This document shows positions 1 through 8,344 of a stretch of 64,000 nt of DNA, in pieces. Every line of letters starts with the position of its first letter. Position 1 is the stretch's first letter. This DNA is from Paracoccus sp. (in: a-proteobacteria) (GTDB taxonomy: Bacteria; Pseudomonadota; Alphaproteobacteria; Rhodobacterales; Rhodobacteraceae), in contig JAUNTL010000003.1 of NCBI GenBank assembly GCA_030538705.1, positions 1 through 64,000 of the forward strand. The letters are read 5' to 3'. The position numbers and the translations under genes were made by a program. The notes beneath the pieces were generated by a model. That model saw only the letters and a list, made by a program, of their open reading frames with translations, was not told the DNA's origin and did not search any database.

Positions 1-221
1 CGCCGCTGCCCGTGACAGATACGCCCGCAGGCATCGCGGGACAGGGGGGATGCGGCGCCTGAGGCATGACCGCGCCCCCGGCCCGCGCGACCCTGGGCAA
101 CGCCCGGCGGCGGCGCAGGACGCGCCTGTGAACAGCCAGCCCGACCGGCCTCGCCGCCCCCCCCTGTCGCAAGGCAGCGCAACGTCCTGCGCGGCGACCC
201 TGAAAGAGCAAGCCCTCGGCT

Positions 222-870
222 GCCGGCGAAAGCATGGACGTATGGCGAAGGCGGACGCAGGGTGGTCTCCGCCCGGTGCGCGGTCCCGGATATGCACCGG
301 GCCAGCGTTCCGCGTCGTGCTGCGGTGTGGCTGCCGCGTCTGGCGTGAGGGCTGCGATAGCACCGGGGTCTGCGCTCTGCTTCGTGCGCCGGGGCGGCCA
401 CTTTTTCCCACGGGGCCGGATGGCCGCAAGGACCACATGTCCCGCAGGTGCCGAAAGCATGGACGTATGGCGAAGGCAGGCGCAGGGCGGACCCCGCCCG
501 GCGCGCGGTCCCGAATATGCACCGGGCCAGCATTCCGCGTCGTGCTGCGGTGCGGTCCGTGTCCGGCGCGAGGGCGGTGATAGCACCGGGTCTGCGCTTT
601 GCTTCGTGCTTGCGGTGTGGCTGCCTGCCCCCTCGGACGGGATGACCATGAGGGCCGCGCCGCGCGCGCCCCGCAGGTGGCAAAGGCGAGGGAGATGCCA
701 CGAAGGCGGGCGTGGTGGTTCGCCAAGGGGCGGCGATGACGCCGGGTCTGTGTTCCGCTCTGCCAGGCTGTATGGCCGCAGCGCCTTCGGGACGGGATCG
801 CAGCATAAGCCATGCCCCCGGCTGGTGCCGAAGGCGTGGGGCCTGTGCGGGGCGCGCGCGGGCGTGGCCC
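222..870. repeat. Degenerate tandem repeat of about 225 bp, no gene supported (left edge 1-870)
   Basis: Two clear copies lie at about 222-440 and 447-660. Both contain the same landmarks in the same order: AGCATGGACGTATGGCGAAG (231 and 456), a GATATGCACCGGGCCAGC-like or AATATGCACCGGGCCAGC segment, TTCCGCGTCGTGCTGCGGTG, and GATAGCACCGGG. The offset is about 225 bp. Two weaker copies follow: CCGCAGGTG recurs at 671, and GGTGCCGAA-like sequence recurs near 823 just after another GGACGGGAT. Open frames run through the region on the plus strand, but their Arg/Pro/Gly-rich translations look like read-through of G+C-rich DNA, and the frame is not conserved between copies. I see nothing recognisable in 1-221. 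The repeats are seen directly; any function is unknown. Confidence 0.7.
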
Positions 871-2451
871 TTACCCGCCGGTTTTCTCGACATTCCAGAA
901 CAGCGTCACCGGCGCGTGCAGAAAGCCGCTCCATTCTGCGTTATAGGCCGCCGGGATGCGGAACTGGCCCATCGGGGCCACGACGCCCTCGTCAATGGCG
1001 ATTTCCTGGATGCGGGCCGCGATCTCGCGCTGGGTTTCGGGGTCGGCGGCCTTGGCGTAGTCCAGCCGCAGCGCCTCGATCTGCGGCACATCCGGCCAGC
1101 CCGCCCAGCTTGCGCGTCCCGCCGTGGACAGCGGCGTATTGCCGAAGGGGTCGCCCGAGGTCGCCAGAATCGCGAATGTGGACAGGATGTTCCAGCCGCC
1201 CTCGGCAGGCGGGTTCTGGTTCGATTGCTGCATCACCACCGTCTGCCAGTCCATCGGCTTCAACTCGACCGTAAAGCCCGCGCGGCGCAGTGCATCGGCG
1301 ATCACCACCGGCTGCGGCATCACCATCGCCAGATCGGTGGGTTGCAGGATGATGACGGGGGTGCCGTCATAGCCTGCCTCGGCCAACAGGGCGGCGGCGC
1401 GGTCGAGGTCGGCCTCGACCACCCATTCGGGATGCACCTCGTGGCCATTGGGGTTGCCGCAACCCATGATCGCGGCGCAGGTCTCGTAATAATCCGGGTT
1501 GCCGACCAGCACCTGCAACACGTCATGCTGCGACACCGCCGCGATTGCGGCCTGGCGGACCAGCTTGTTGTCAAAGGGCGGGTAAAGGTGGTTCATGCGG
1601 AAATAGGTCCAGTTGCCCAGCGGGTCCAGAACCTCGATCCGTTCATCGGGCTGCCCCTCCAGCAAGGGCAGCATGTCAAAGGGCACCTGCTGGATGAAAT
1701 CGACCTCGCCATTTTGCAGCGCGCTGATGGCGGTCATCGGGTCAAGCGCGATCCATTCCACGCGCTCCACATGCACCACCTTGCCGCCTGCGGTCCATGA
1801 GGGCGGTTCGTCGCGGGGGAGGTAGTCCGGGCTGCGGGCATAGACGGCCTTGACGCCGGGGTCGAACTCGTCCTCGACAAAGCGGAACGGACCCGAGCCG
1901 ACAAAGGAACTGATCGCGGTGTCCGACGGGGTCTCGGCCACCGCTTTCGGCATCATGAAGGGCGCGCGCGAGCTGATCTTGGACAGGCCCGCCAGCAGCA
2001 GCGTGGTGGGCTGGGTCAGGGTTATGGTAAAGCTGCGATCGTCCACGACCCGCATGTCCGCAACCAGCGTCATCAACGGCATCCCGGTGCCGTCCACGCC
2101 GGACCAGCGCCGGATCGAGGCAAGGCAGTCCTCGGCGGTCACGGGGCTGCCGTCATGCCACAGCAACCCCTCGCGCAACGTAAAGGTATAGACCAGCCCG
2201 TCATCCGAGACGCTCCAGTCCGCCATCTGCGGGCGGATGTTGAAATCGGCGTCCACCCCCAGCAACGTGTCATAGATCATATAGCCATGGTCGCGGGTCA
2301 TAAAGGCGGTGGTCATCACCGGATCGGTGACACGCAGGCCCGATTGCATCACGACGCGCAGGGTTTCCGCCGACAGCGCAGGGGCCGAGGCGATCAGCGC
2401 GCCCGCGATCCATGCGCCCAGCGGATGCAGACGGCGGGGGGTGGGGGTCAT
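871..2451 (-). CDS. Peptide-type ABC transporter substrate-binding protein (SBP_bac_5 family)
   Basis: Periplasmic solute-binding protein of 526 residues, the usual size for the family 5 (peptide/nickel/opine) group. The N-terminus has a basic start and a hydrophobic run ending in an SAPALSA-type signal-peptidase site near residues 15-28. The mature part has the family pattern: an early 'MTRDHGYMIYDTLLGVDADF' stretch, the 'YTFTLREGLLWHDGSPVTAEDCLAS'-like segment near residues 85-115, and a C-terminal 'AALLAEAGYDG' element. A GAGGAG ribosome site lies just before the ATG. It follows the uncharacterised gene starting at 3375 by 21 bp, so the two probably form one transcript. No permease or ATPase gene is in view; these may lie elsewhere or beyond the left edge. 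The ligand cannot be read from the sequence. Confidence 0.9.
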   Translation of the reverse strand: MTPTPRRLHPLGAWIAGALIASAPALSAETLRVVMQSGLRVTDPVMTTAFMTRDHGYMIYDTLLGVDADFNIRPQMADWSVSDDGLVYTFTLREGLLWHDGSPVTAEDCLASIRRWSGVDGTGMPLMTLVADMRVVDDRSFTITLTQPTTLLLAGLSKISSRAPFMMPKAVAETPSDTAISSFVGSGPFRFVEDEFDPGVKAVYARSPDYLPRDEPPSWTAGGKVVHVERVEWIALDPMTAISALQNGEVDFIQQVPFDMLPLLEGQPDERIEVLDPLGNWTYFRMNHLYPPFDNKLVRQAAIAAVSQHDVLQVLVGNPDYYETCAAIMGCGNPNGHEVHPEWVVEADLDRAAALLAEAGYDGTPVIILQPTDLAMVMPQPVVIADALRRAGFTVELKPMDWQTVVMQQSNQNPPAEGGWNILSTFAILATSGDPFGNTPLSTAGRASWAGWPDVPQIEALRLDYAKAADPETQREIAARIQEIAIDEGVVAPMGQFRIPAAYNAEWSGFLHAPVTLFWNVEKTGG

Positions 2452-2472
2452 GGCTTGCTCCTCTTGAAGGGG

Positions 2473-3375
2473 TCAGAAGGGGTCGGTGCGGATCATCAGC
2501 GCGTCGGGCAGGCCGGGCAGGGGATGGGCGCGGCCGTTCCTGATGCGGGCGAACAGCTCGCTGGCGGCATGGCCGGTGGGATGGCCCGCCCGGGTGACGG
2601 GGGTGCGGTCCTGCACCACGGTCAGCCGCGCGGCATCCCCGCATGCGGCGGGGTTCGCGCTGTGGATGGCGGTGATGCGGCCCGTTTCGTCCAGATCCAG
2701 CCGGTCGGCCGTGGCGGGCAGGATGGGCACGGGGGCGGCCAGCCGCGCGATGCGCCAGGTGCCGGGCTGGCCGGTCAGCATGGCCTCGGTCACGGCGCCG
2801 ACGGCGGCGGCAAGCTGATGCGCCGGGTCGTGAAAGATCGAATTGCACAGCATCCCGCAGCCCCAGCCTGGCCCGGTTCGCAGCGCCTGCCCCAGATCGC
2901 CGCGCCGCATCACCCGCGCGGTGTTGCCCAGCGTGATCTGCCCGGTCGCGGACAGCGCGATCAGCCCGGCGTCATGTTCGGGATGCGCGGCCAGCAGCGC
3001 AGGCAGACCCGCCATGTCGTGCAATGCCGCAAGGTTCAGCGCCCGCCCGTCCCGCCCCGGCGCGTTCGGCAGCCGGTGGCCCGTGACCAGTCCCACGCCA
3101 TCGGCGCCCGGCAGAAACTGCGACAGGGGTTCGGGCCGGTTCGGCCCGCTGGAGATGACGGCGGCGTGGCGGGCCTGCATCCAGTCCGCGGGCAGCGTCA
3201 GCGCCGCGATGCCGCCATCCTGCACGGCGCGCTGGTGGTGACGCCCCTCCGCGTCGAGGATCGAGAACACCGCAAAGCCCCGGATCGCGCCCCGGCCCAG
3301 CAATTCGGCAGCCAGCAGCCCCTCGGCCACCGCGCGACCGGCCTGCGCCCCGAATGCCGCGATCCCGATGGTCAT
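2473..3375 (-). CDS. Uncharacterised protein, partner of the substrate-binding protein
   Basis: About 300 residues if it starts at the ATG at 3375 (MTIGIAAFGAQAGRA). An open frame continues upstream to 3432, but that extension looks non-coding. The protein has no signal peptide and no obvious membrane segment. It has an N-terminal alternating hydrophobic stretch, a 'LSATGQITLGNTARV' segment in the middle and a conserved-looking 'GWGCGMLCNS' cysteine patch around residues 180-190. I think it corresponds to a domain of unknown function found in Rhodobacterales (possibly DUF6963), but that is from memory and uncertain. It lies 21 bp upstream of the substrate-binding protein gene on the same strand, which suggests a role linked to uptake or processing of the same ligand (inference only). 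Confidence 0.75.
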   Translation of the reverse strand: MTIGIAAFGAQAGRAVAEGLLAAELLGRGAIRGFAVFSILDAEGRHHQRAVQDGGIAALTLPADWMQARHAAVISSGPNRPEPLSQFLPGADGVGLVTGHRLPNAPGRDGRALNLAALHDMAGLPALLAAHPEHDAGLIALSATGQITLGNTARVMRRGDLGQALRTGPGWGCGMLCNSIFHDPAHQLAAAVGAVTEAMLTGQPGTWRIARLAAPVPILPATADRLDLDETGRITAIHSANPAACGDAARLTVVQDRTPVTRAGHPTGHAASELFARIRNGRAHPLPGLPDALMIRTDPF

Positions 3376-3655
3376 GGCGCCCCCCCGCGTTACACAGGGG
3401 GCATCAGACCGGGCGGGACCGGGCGCTGTCAAGCGCGGCGATATGCAGGGGGATATTCAGCGCAGGCGCGCGATGGCCGGGCACGAGCCTGCTGCCCGGT
3501 CCGGGGTGCAGCGTCAGCGGAAATCGGGCGCGCGTTAGCGAAATCTTCATGCCTTGCCGGTCAGGATGCGGGTATGTCGGGGAATCACCTCATCGCGGGG
3601 CTTGCTGCCCTCTGGCGCGCGCTGGTTCGCGCGGTGCTGTGCGGTGGTCCGGGCG

Positions 3656-3997
3656 CTAGTCGTGCGACCAGTCGCGCGCGATCACGCCGCGCAGGCGCAG
3701 GCGAACCTCGTCGGGTTCTGCCGCGACCGCGCCCATCAGCGCCGACATCTGCCCGCGCAGCGCATGGACCTGATCCAGCAGTGACATCACCAGGCGCATG
3801 GCGTCGTCGTCCAGCCGGAAATCCTCGTCCAGATCGCATAGCAGCGCCAGCCGGGCCAGATCGACCTCGCGATACAGATCGCCCGTCTGCGACTGCACCG
3901 GGCGCACGATGCGTGCATGCACCCATGCCGTCAGGCGGGGGCGGGTCAGGGTCTCGATGCGGGCGAGGATCTCGTCCTCGGTGTAATGCCGGTCCAT
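3656..3997 (-). CDS. cbpM: Chaperone modulator CbpM
   Basis: A protein of 113 residues, close to E. coli CbpM (101). It starts with the typical 'YTEDEILARI' helix, followed by 'RLTAWVHARIVRPV', an acidic 'DLARLALLCDLDEDFRLDDDAM' region, and a helical C-terminus 'LLDQVHALRGQM'. In the known family this MerR-like protein binds the J-domain of CbpA and blocks its co-chaperone and DNA-binding activity. The start codon overlaps the stop codon of the upstream cbpA (TGATG at 3995-3999), which predicts translational coupling and supports the assignment. The last residues 'VIARDWSHD' end 280 bp upstream of the next gene. Confidence 0.88.
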   Translation of the reverse strand: MDRHYTEDEILARIETLTRPRLTAWVHARIVRPVQSQTGDLYREVDLARLALLCDLDEDFRLDDDAMRLVMSLLDQVHALRGQMSALMGAVAAEPDEVRLRLRGVIARDWSHD

Positions 3998-4989
3998 CAG
4001 CGCCCCCCCTTGCGCGGGTCATAGTCATGGCCGGCGCGCCATTCACGCATGAAGGCCGCCAGCCCTTCGTCGATCTGTTCGGGCATCACGATCCGCAATT
4101 CCGCATACATGTCGCCGCGCCCGCCGCCGGGCCTTGGCGCGCCCTTGCCGCGCAGCCGCAGCCGCCGCCCGCTGGAGGCCCCGGCCGGCACGGTCAGATT
4201 GACGGCGCCGTCCACCGTGGGCACCGGAACCTTGCCGCCCAGTACCGCCTCGGGCAGCGAGACGGGCAGGGTGACAAAAATGTCGTCGCCCTCGCGGCGG
4301 AAATCGGCGTGTTCCTCGACATTCAGCGTCAGATAGGCGTCGCCGGGGCCACCATCGCCCAGACCCGCGCCGCCCTTGCCGCGCAGCCGGATGGTCTGGC
4401 CGTCATGCGCACCGGCGGGAATCCTGACATCCAGCGTGGCACCGTCGGGCAGGGTGATGCGGGTCGTGCCGCCATTGACGGCGGTCAGGAAATCGACCGC
4501 CAGCGTAAAGCGCAGATCCTGCCCGCGCATCGAAAAGCCGCCGCCGTCGCGAGGGTCGTATTGGTCGCCGCCGGTCTGATGGCCGCCCGCCCGACCTGCC
4601 CGACCGGTATGCCCGGCCCGCGCCTGCGCGCGCGCGCCGAACAGGTCCGAGAACACATCCGCAAACGCATCCCCCTCGCGGAAACCGGCGCCAAAACCTG
4701 CGCCATCGGCATAGGGGTTTTCCGCCCCTTGGGCAAAATCGCGGTAATAGCGGCGTTGCGGGCGTTCCTGCCCTTGTGCGTCGATCTCGCCCGCGTCAAA
4801 GCGCGCGCGTTTTTCCGGGTCGCGCAGCAGGTCATAGGCCGCAGCCGCCGCCTTGAACCGCTCGGCCGCAGTCGGGTCGGGGTTCAGGTCAGGATGATCG
4901 GTCTTGGCGATCCGGCGATAGGCCTTCTTGATCTCGGCCTCCGTGGCGGTCTTGCCCACCCCGAGGGCGGCATAGGGATCCTGCGCCAT
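3997..4989 (-). CDS. cbpA: DnaJ-like co-chaperone / curved-DNA-binding protein CbpA
   Basis: A type B J-protein of 330 residues. The J-domain is at residues 3-67 and includes the essential HPD triplet ('KTDHPDLNPD'). A Gly/Phe/Arg-rich linker follows at about 70-140 ('GAGFGAGFREGDAFADVFSDLFG'), and then two C-terminal substrate-binding beta-domains at about 145-320 ('GTTRITLPDGATLDVRIPAGAHDG', 'LRGKGGAGLGDGGPGDAYLTL', 'LRLRGKGAPRPGGGRGD'). There is no CxxCxGxG zinc centre, so it is CbpA-like, not DnaJ. It acts with DnaK in the cytoplasm and can bind the nucleoid in E. coli. Translationally coupled to cbpM. A divergent promoter region of about 130 bp separates it from the CAP gene. Confidence 0.93.
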   Translation of the reverse strand: MAQDPYAALGVGKTATEAEIKKAYRRIAKTDHPDLNPDPTAAERFKAAAAAYDLLRDPEKRARFDAGEIDAQGQERPQRRYYRDFAQGAENPYADGAGFGAGFREGDAFADVFSDLFGARAQARAGHTGRAGRAGGHQTGGDQYDPRDGGGFSMRGQDLRFTLAVDFLTAVNGGTTRITLPDGATLDVRIPAGAHDGQTIRLRGKGGAGLGDGGPGDAYLTLNVEEHADFRREGDDIFVTLPVSLPEAVLGGKVPVPTVDGAVNLTVPAGASSGRRLRLRGKGAPRPGGGRGDMYAELRIVMPEQIDEGLAAFMREWRAGHDYDPRKGGR

Positions 4990-5116
4990 GCTGTCCGTCC
5001 TGCTGTCGTGGTCTTGCGGGCGTCAAGGTCCACCGCCGCGCCGCCCGCGTCAACGGGTTTTCCGCCTTTACACGGTATGGGAGAGGCGACATGATGAAAC
5101 CGCAATTGTAACGAGT

Positions 5117-5701
5117 ATGATGTTCATGCGTGTCAATCCCTTTTCGGGCGGGTTTGCCCTTGCCCTTGCGCTGGCGGCCAGCCTGATGGTGCCCGCAGGC
5201 GCGCAGGGCCAGCAGGCGCACAGCAGCAGCCAGGCCACCTATGCCATCGAGATCACCCATACCGACCGGCGCGTTCATGCGCCGGGGCGGGCAAGTTGCG
5301 CCGCCCCTTCTGCGCAGGCGGCACGCGAGGTTCTGGCGCAGCACAACCGGTTGCGCGCGCAGCAGGGCATGGCGCCGCTGCGACATGATCCGTTGTTGTC
5401 GGATCTGGCCGCGCAACATGCCTGCGACATGGCGCGACGCGGGGTCGTCACGCACAGGGGCGCGGACGGTGCCAGCGCAGGGCAGCGCGCGCGGCGCGGC
5501 GGCTATGCCTGGCTGGCCATTGCCGAAAATCTGGCGGCGGGACGAATCGGGGCGGGCGGTGCTGCGGCGGCATGGCACGCCTCGCCGGGGCATCTGGCCA
5601 ATGTGACCGACCGGCGGATGCGCGACTATGGCATCGGCTTTGCGGTGGCCGCCGACGGGCGCACGACCTATTGGGCGGCCCTTTACGCCGCGCCGCAATA
5701 G
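5117..5701 (+). CDS. Secreted CAP (SCP/PR-1) domain protein
   Basis: About 194 residues. Starts at ATG 5117, 5120 or 5126 all keep the signal peptide (MRVNPF... hydrophobic core ALALALAASLMVPAG, likely cut near AGAQG), so the exported product is the same. The frame continues upstream, but that part lacks the signal peptide logic. The CAP fold is clear: 'VLAQHNRLRAQQGMAPLRHD', 'LSDLAAQHACDMARRGVVTHRG' with the cavity His, 'AIAENLAAG' with the usual Glu-Asn, 'AAWHASPGHLANV' with the second His, and 'DYGIGFAVAADGRTTYWAAL'. Bacterial CAP proteins are extracytoplasmic and of mostly unknown activity. Two cysteines (about residues 60 and 101) could form a disulphide. It is convergent with the DUF1289 gene. 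Confidence 0.9.
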   Translation: MMFMRVNPFSGGFALALALAASLMVPAGAQGQQAHSSSQATYAIEITHTDRRVHAPGRASCAAPSAQAAREVLAQHNRLRAQQGMAPLRHDPLLSDLAAQHACDMARRGVVTHRGADGASAGQRARRGGYAWLAIAENLAAGRIGAGGAAAAWHASPGHLANVTDRRMRDYGIGFAVAADGRTTYWAALYAAPQ

Positions 5702-5787
5702 CGAATGGCTGCGCGCGCCTTTCGGTAATCCGACGCGCGGCGACCTGCACGGATGGCAGGGCTGGGCAAGACAGGCCGGGCGGGTGC

Positions 5788-5994
5788 TCAGCGCAGGCGG
5801 GGGCGTTTGCGAATCAATCCCTCGCGGGCGGGCAGGTCGGCCATGACCCTTGCGCGTGCCTCGGGCGAGAGGCTGGACCACAGCGCGATCTCGTCGAGGC
5901 TGCGCAGGCAGCCCACGCACAGCCCCGCGCGGGGATGCATGACGCAGATGTTCACGCAGGGGCTGACAATGGAGGCGGGCGCGGGTTCGGTCAT
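5788..5994 (-). CDS. DUF1289 domain protein (small Cys-rich)
   Basis: 68 residues from the ATG at 5994, chosen because GAGGT sits 5 bases upstream. Earlier in-frame ATGs at 6009 and 6069 are less well supported. The DUF1289 signature is visible: 'SPCVNICVMHPRAGLCVGCLRSLDEI', with four cysteines (C-x3-C and C-x2-C spacing) that could hold a metal or Fe-S centre, then 'WSSLSPEARARVMADLPAR'. The function of the family is unknown. It begins 7 bp after the stop of the small membrane-protein frame at 6002-6376, so it looks like the last gene of the ccmI-ruvX run. Confidence 0.82.
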   Translation of the reverse strand: MTEPAPASIVSPCVNICVMHPRAGLCVGCLRSLDEIALWSSLSPEARARVMADLPAREGLIRKRPRLR

Positions 5995-6001
5995 TGGCAC
6001 C

Positions 6002-6376
6002 TCAGCCATTGCAGGCCCCCCCGACATGGTTGCCGCCCTTGCGGTCCCGGCGATTGTCGTTTCCTGCAAATACAGGCGCCGTGAATATCGGCAGCGCCAA
6101 CATGGGCGCGCTGAACATGGCAGCCGTCAACAGGGGCGCGGTCAATATCGCTGCCGCCATCACGATCGCCGCCATCACGCCCCCGGGCAATCGGGCTTTG
6201 GGTATCGTGCGCGGCACCATTGCGGGTCGTGCTCTGGCGGGTTCGGGCGTCCGGGGCGGCGTCATCGCGCCCATCGCGTGCCCATTCGTCCCGCGCCGGA
6301 TGATCGCGGACCTGCTCATGGGCGCCGCCCACGCTGCCGCCCACTTTGCCGCCCGCGCGGCCGTGCCCTCACGCAT
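6002..6376 (-). CDS. Hypothetical small membrane protein between ruvX and the DUF1289 gene
   Basis: Up to 124 residues if it starts at the ATG at 6376, which overlaps the ruvX stop by 8 bases; a start at 6319 is also possible. The C-terminal half has a long hydrophobic segment ([22 protein letters not shown] and on to FTAPVFAGN), enough for one or two membrane spans, then a basic, Gly/Asn-rich tail. The N-terminal half is Arg/Pro/Ala-rich and low in information. Support comes from gene packing: it fills the whole space between ruvX and DUF1289 with an 8-base overlap on one side and a 7-base gap on the other. I do not recognise the family. The hydrophobic run could also be a by-product of a G+C-rich repeat. 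Confidence 0.45.
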   Translation of the reverse strand: MREGTAARAAKWAAAWAAPMSRSAIIRRGTNGHAMGAMTPPRTPEPARARPAMVPRTIPKARLPGGVMAAIVMAAAILTAPLLTAAMFSAPMLALPIFTAPVFAGNDNRRDRKGGNHVGGACNG

Positions 6377-6842
6377 CGCGCGCCAGATGACGCAGCCGGT
6401 CCAGTGCGCCTTGCAGGATATAGCCTGCCGCCACCTGGTCGATGACCTGTGCGCGCCGCGCGCGCGAGGTATCGGCCTCCAGCAAGGCACGTTCGGCGGC
6501 CACGGTTGACAGGCGCTCGTCCCAATAGGTGATCGGCCAGTCGCTGATGCGCGTCAGGTTGCGCGCAAAGGCCCGCGTCGATTGTGCGCGCGGCCCCTCG
6601 CTGCCATCCATGTTGCGCGGCAGCCCCAGCACCAGCCCGGCCACGCCGCGATCCGCCAGCGCGTCCTGTAATGCCTGTGCGTCCTGCGTGAACTTGACCC
6701 GCCGGATCACCAGCAGCGGCGAGGCCACCTGCCGCAGCCCGTCGCTGACCGCCAGCCCGATGGTCTTTGTGCCCAGATCAAGGCCCGCCAGCGGCCCGTG
6801 CGGCAGATCGGCTGCGAAATCGGCGATGTCCTCATAGATCAT
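6369..6842 (-). CDS. ruvX: Putative pre-16S rRNA nuclease / Holliday junction resolvase RuvX (YqgF)
   Basis: 157 residues, as usual for YqgF/RuvX. Start at ATG 6842; the open frame extends further upstream but overlaps ccmI and has no family match. Motifs of the RNase H-like fold are in order: '[15 protein letters not shown]' with the first catalytic Asp, '[16 protein letters not shown]', 'YWDERLST' with the Glu of motif III, and the late '[11 protein letters not shown]'-type helix with the final Asp (read here as [11 protein letters not shown]). The family is required for 16S rRNA 5' maturation in E. coli. It starts 11 bp after the ccmI stop, so the two are probably cotranscribed. Confidence 0.93.
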   Translation of the reverse strand: MIYEDIADFAADLPHGPLAGLDLGTKTIGLAVSDGLRQVASPLLVIRRVKFTQDAQALQDALADRGVAGLVLGLPRNMDGSEGPRAQSTRAFARNLTRISDWPITYWDERLSTVAAERALLEADTSRARRAQVIDQVAAGYILQGALDRLRHLARDA

Positions 6843-6853
6843 GCGCGCCCCCC

Positions 6854-8092
6854 TCACTCCAGTCCGGCGCGGGCTGCGGCCGCGTCGATGATCGCCAGCG
6901 CGGCGGGGTCGGCGGCAAAGACGTCGCGCGCCTCGGCCAGAATGGCGCGGGCGTGATCCGTGCGCCCCTGTACCGCGAGCGCGCCCAGCAGTTGCGCCCA
7001 TTCCGCCGCGCTGCCCCCCTCGCGCGCCAGGCGATCCTCCAGCCCCTGCACCATCTGGTCGATCATCGCGGCGCGGTCGGCGTCGCTGAGGTCGTCCGCC
7101 GCCTGCATCGCCGCCGCATCCGGCCCGCGCAGCGGGGCGCCGACAGCGGGGGGTTGATAATCCGGCTCTCCGGCCAGCCAGGCCAGCAGGGTGATGTCGC
7201 GCCGGATACGGGCGTTCCAGGGGGCGTCGGGGGGCGTCCCCTCCAGCAGCCCGCGCCAGATCGGGAATGTGCGGTCCTCCCGCCCGTTCTGTGCGAACAG
7301 CAGTCCCTGATAGAACCGTGCGACCGGGTTGCGCGGGTCGGCGGCGAGGGCCGCGGCCAGTTGCGCCTCGGCCTCGGGTGTCACCACGTCGCCCGCCGCG
7401 ACAATCATCATTTCGGCCAGTTGCACGCGCTCGACCGAGCTGGCGGCGGCGCCGCGCATGTCGATCAGCGCGGCCTGTGCGGCGATGGCGTCATCCAGAT
7501 TGCCCAGCCGGAATTCGTAATCCGCCAGCAAGGCAAGGCCCTCGACATCCGGGGCGGCGGCGACCTTGTCGCGCAATTCCTGCATCAATGTGGCGATTTC
7601 CGGCTCTGGCACCGCGGGCGGGGGCAGGCGGGGGCGGGCGGCTGCCGCGGCCTCGGCCTGCGAGGGGCGCGCGTCGTATAGTGCCTGCGCCTCGGCCAGC
7701 CGCGCCGCCAGCGGCAGATCGGGGGCGCCGGGCGCGCCATAGCGGGCATAGGTGACCAGCCCGGCCGCCAGCATCAGCGCCAGCGCCAGGGCACCCACGC
7801 CTTGCGCCAGCAGCGGCGGCGGCGTGCCGAGGGCGCGGGCGGGCGCGCGGCTGGCGGCGCGGTCGGCCTCCAACATGCGGCGCGCGATCTCGGCGCGCAG
7901 GCGCTGGGCCTCGTCGGGCGCGATCTGCCCGCGTGCGGCGTCGCGCTCGATTCCGCGCAACTGGTCGCGATAAACCTCGATGTCATGGGCGGGGGCAGGC
8001 TGCGTCGCCTGCGCCGGGCGCCCCCGCAGCATCGGCGCCGCCAGCGCGGCCGCCAGCACCGCGACCATCAACGCAGCCATCACCCAGATCAT
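6854..8092 (-). CDS. ccmI: Cytochrome c biogenesis protein CcmI
   Basis: 412 residues from ATG 8092. The first membrane helix is at about residues 2-22 ([21 protein letters not shown]), then the CcmI motif '[21 protein letters not shown]' with the leucine-zipper-like cytoplasmic part '[17 protein letters not shown]'. The second helix is near 98-118, and a periplasmic part with TPR-like helices follows ('[26 protein letters not shown]', '[21 protein letters not shown]'). In Rhodobacter, CcmI holds apocytochrome c for haem ligation by CcmF-CcmH. The other ccm genes are not in view. The much longer open frame reaching 9010 runs antisense through sodB and is not the gene. Confidence 0.92.
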   Translation of the reverse strand: MIWVMAALMVAVLAAALAAPMLRGRPAQATQPAPAHDIEVYRDQLRGIERDAARGQIAPDEAQRLRAEIARRMLEADRAASRAPARALGTPPPLLAQGVGALALALMLAAGLVTYARYGAPGAPDLPLAARLAEAQALYDARPSQAEAAAAARPRLPPPAVPEPEIATLMQELRDKVAAAPDVEGLALLADYEFRLGNLDDAIAAQAALIDMRGAAASSVERVQLAEMMIVAAGDVVTPEAEAQLAAALAADPRNPVARFYQGLLFAQNGREDRTFPIWRGLLEGTPPDAPWNARIRRDITLLAWLAGEPDYQPPAVGAPLRGPDAAAMQAADDLSDADRAAMIDQMVQGLEDRLAREGGSAAEWAQLLGALAVQGRTDHARAILAEARDVFAADPAALAIIDAAAARAGLE

Positions 8093-8222
8093 CGCCTTGC
8101 CCCCTTCGGTCCTGCCGCCCCTGCTTACCCGGCATGATCGCGCGGGGAAAGGGCGGCGCGGGCGCGGCAAAGCAGCGCGCGCCGGGCACGCAGGTGGCAC
8201 GCCGCCGTCGCTGCTATCTGCA

Positions 8223-8248
8223 CAAGCCGTTGTAAACGTGACGGCTTG
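8223..8248. promoter_or_regulatory. Inverted repeat in the ccmI/sodB divergent region
   Basis: CAAGCCGT at 8223-8230 and its exact reverse complement ACGGCTTG at 8241-8248 are separated by 10 bases. It sits in the 250-bp divergent region, about 97 bases before the sodB start. With an 8+8 dyad and no T-run it could be an operator or a 5' leader hairpin. The dyad is seen directly; the role is not known. Confidence 0.5.
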
Positions 8249-8344
8249 CCGGTTCGGGTTTGGCCGTCTTGCCTCGCGGCGGTGGAACCGATAGCCCTTG
8301 CCGGCGTTCGCTGATGAACCCGCCCTCACGAAAGGATGACCGAT

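Noticed and set aside
50..1274. Plus-strand open frames over the left-edge repeat
   Set aside because: The frame is not kept between repeat copies, and the 3' part is antisense to the substrate-binding protein gene.
2155..5094. Plus-strand open frame of 979 codons
   Set aside because: It runs antisense to the substrate-binding protein, the uncharacterised gene, cbpM and cbpA, which have consistent family motifs; the plus-strand translation has none.
5994..6509. Plus-strand open frame with [21 protein letters not shown] repeats
   Set aside because: It resembles a repeat protein at first sight, but it is opposite ruvX and the small membrane frame that fits the operon packing; it has no ribosome site.
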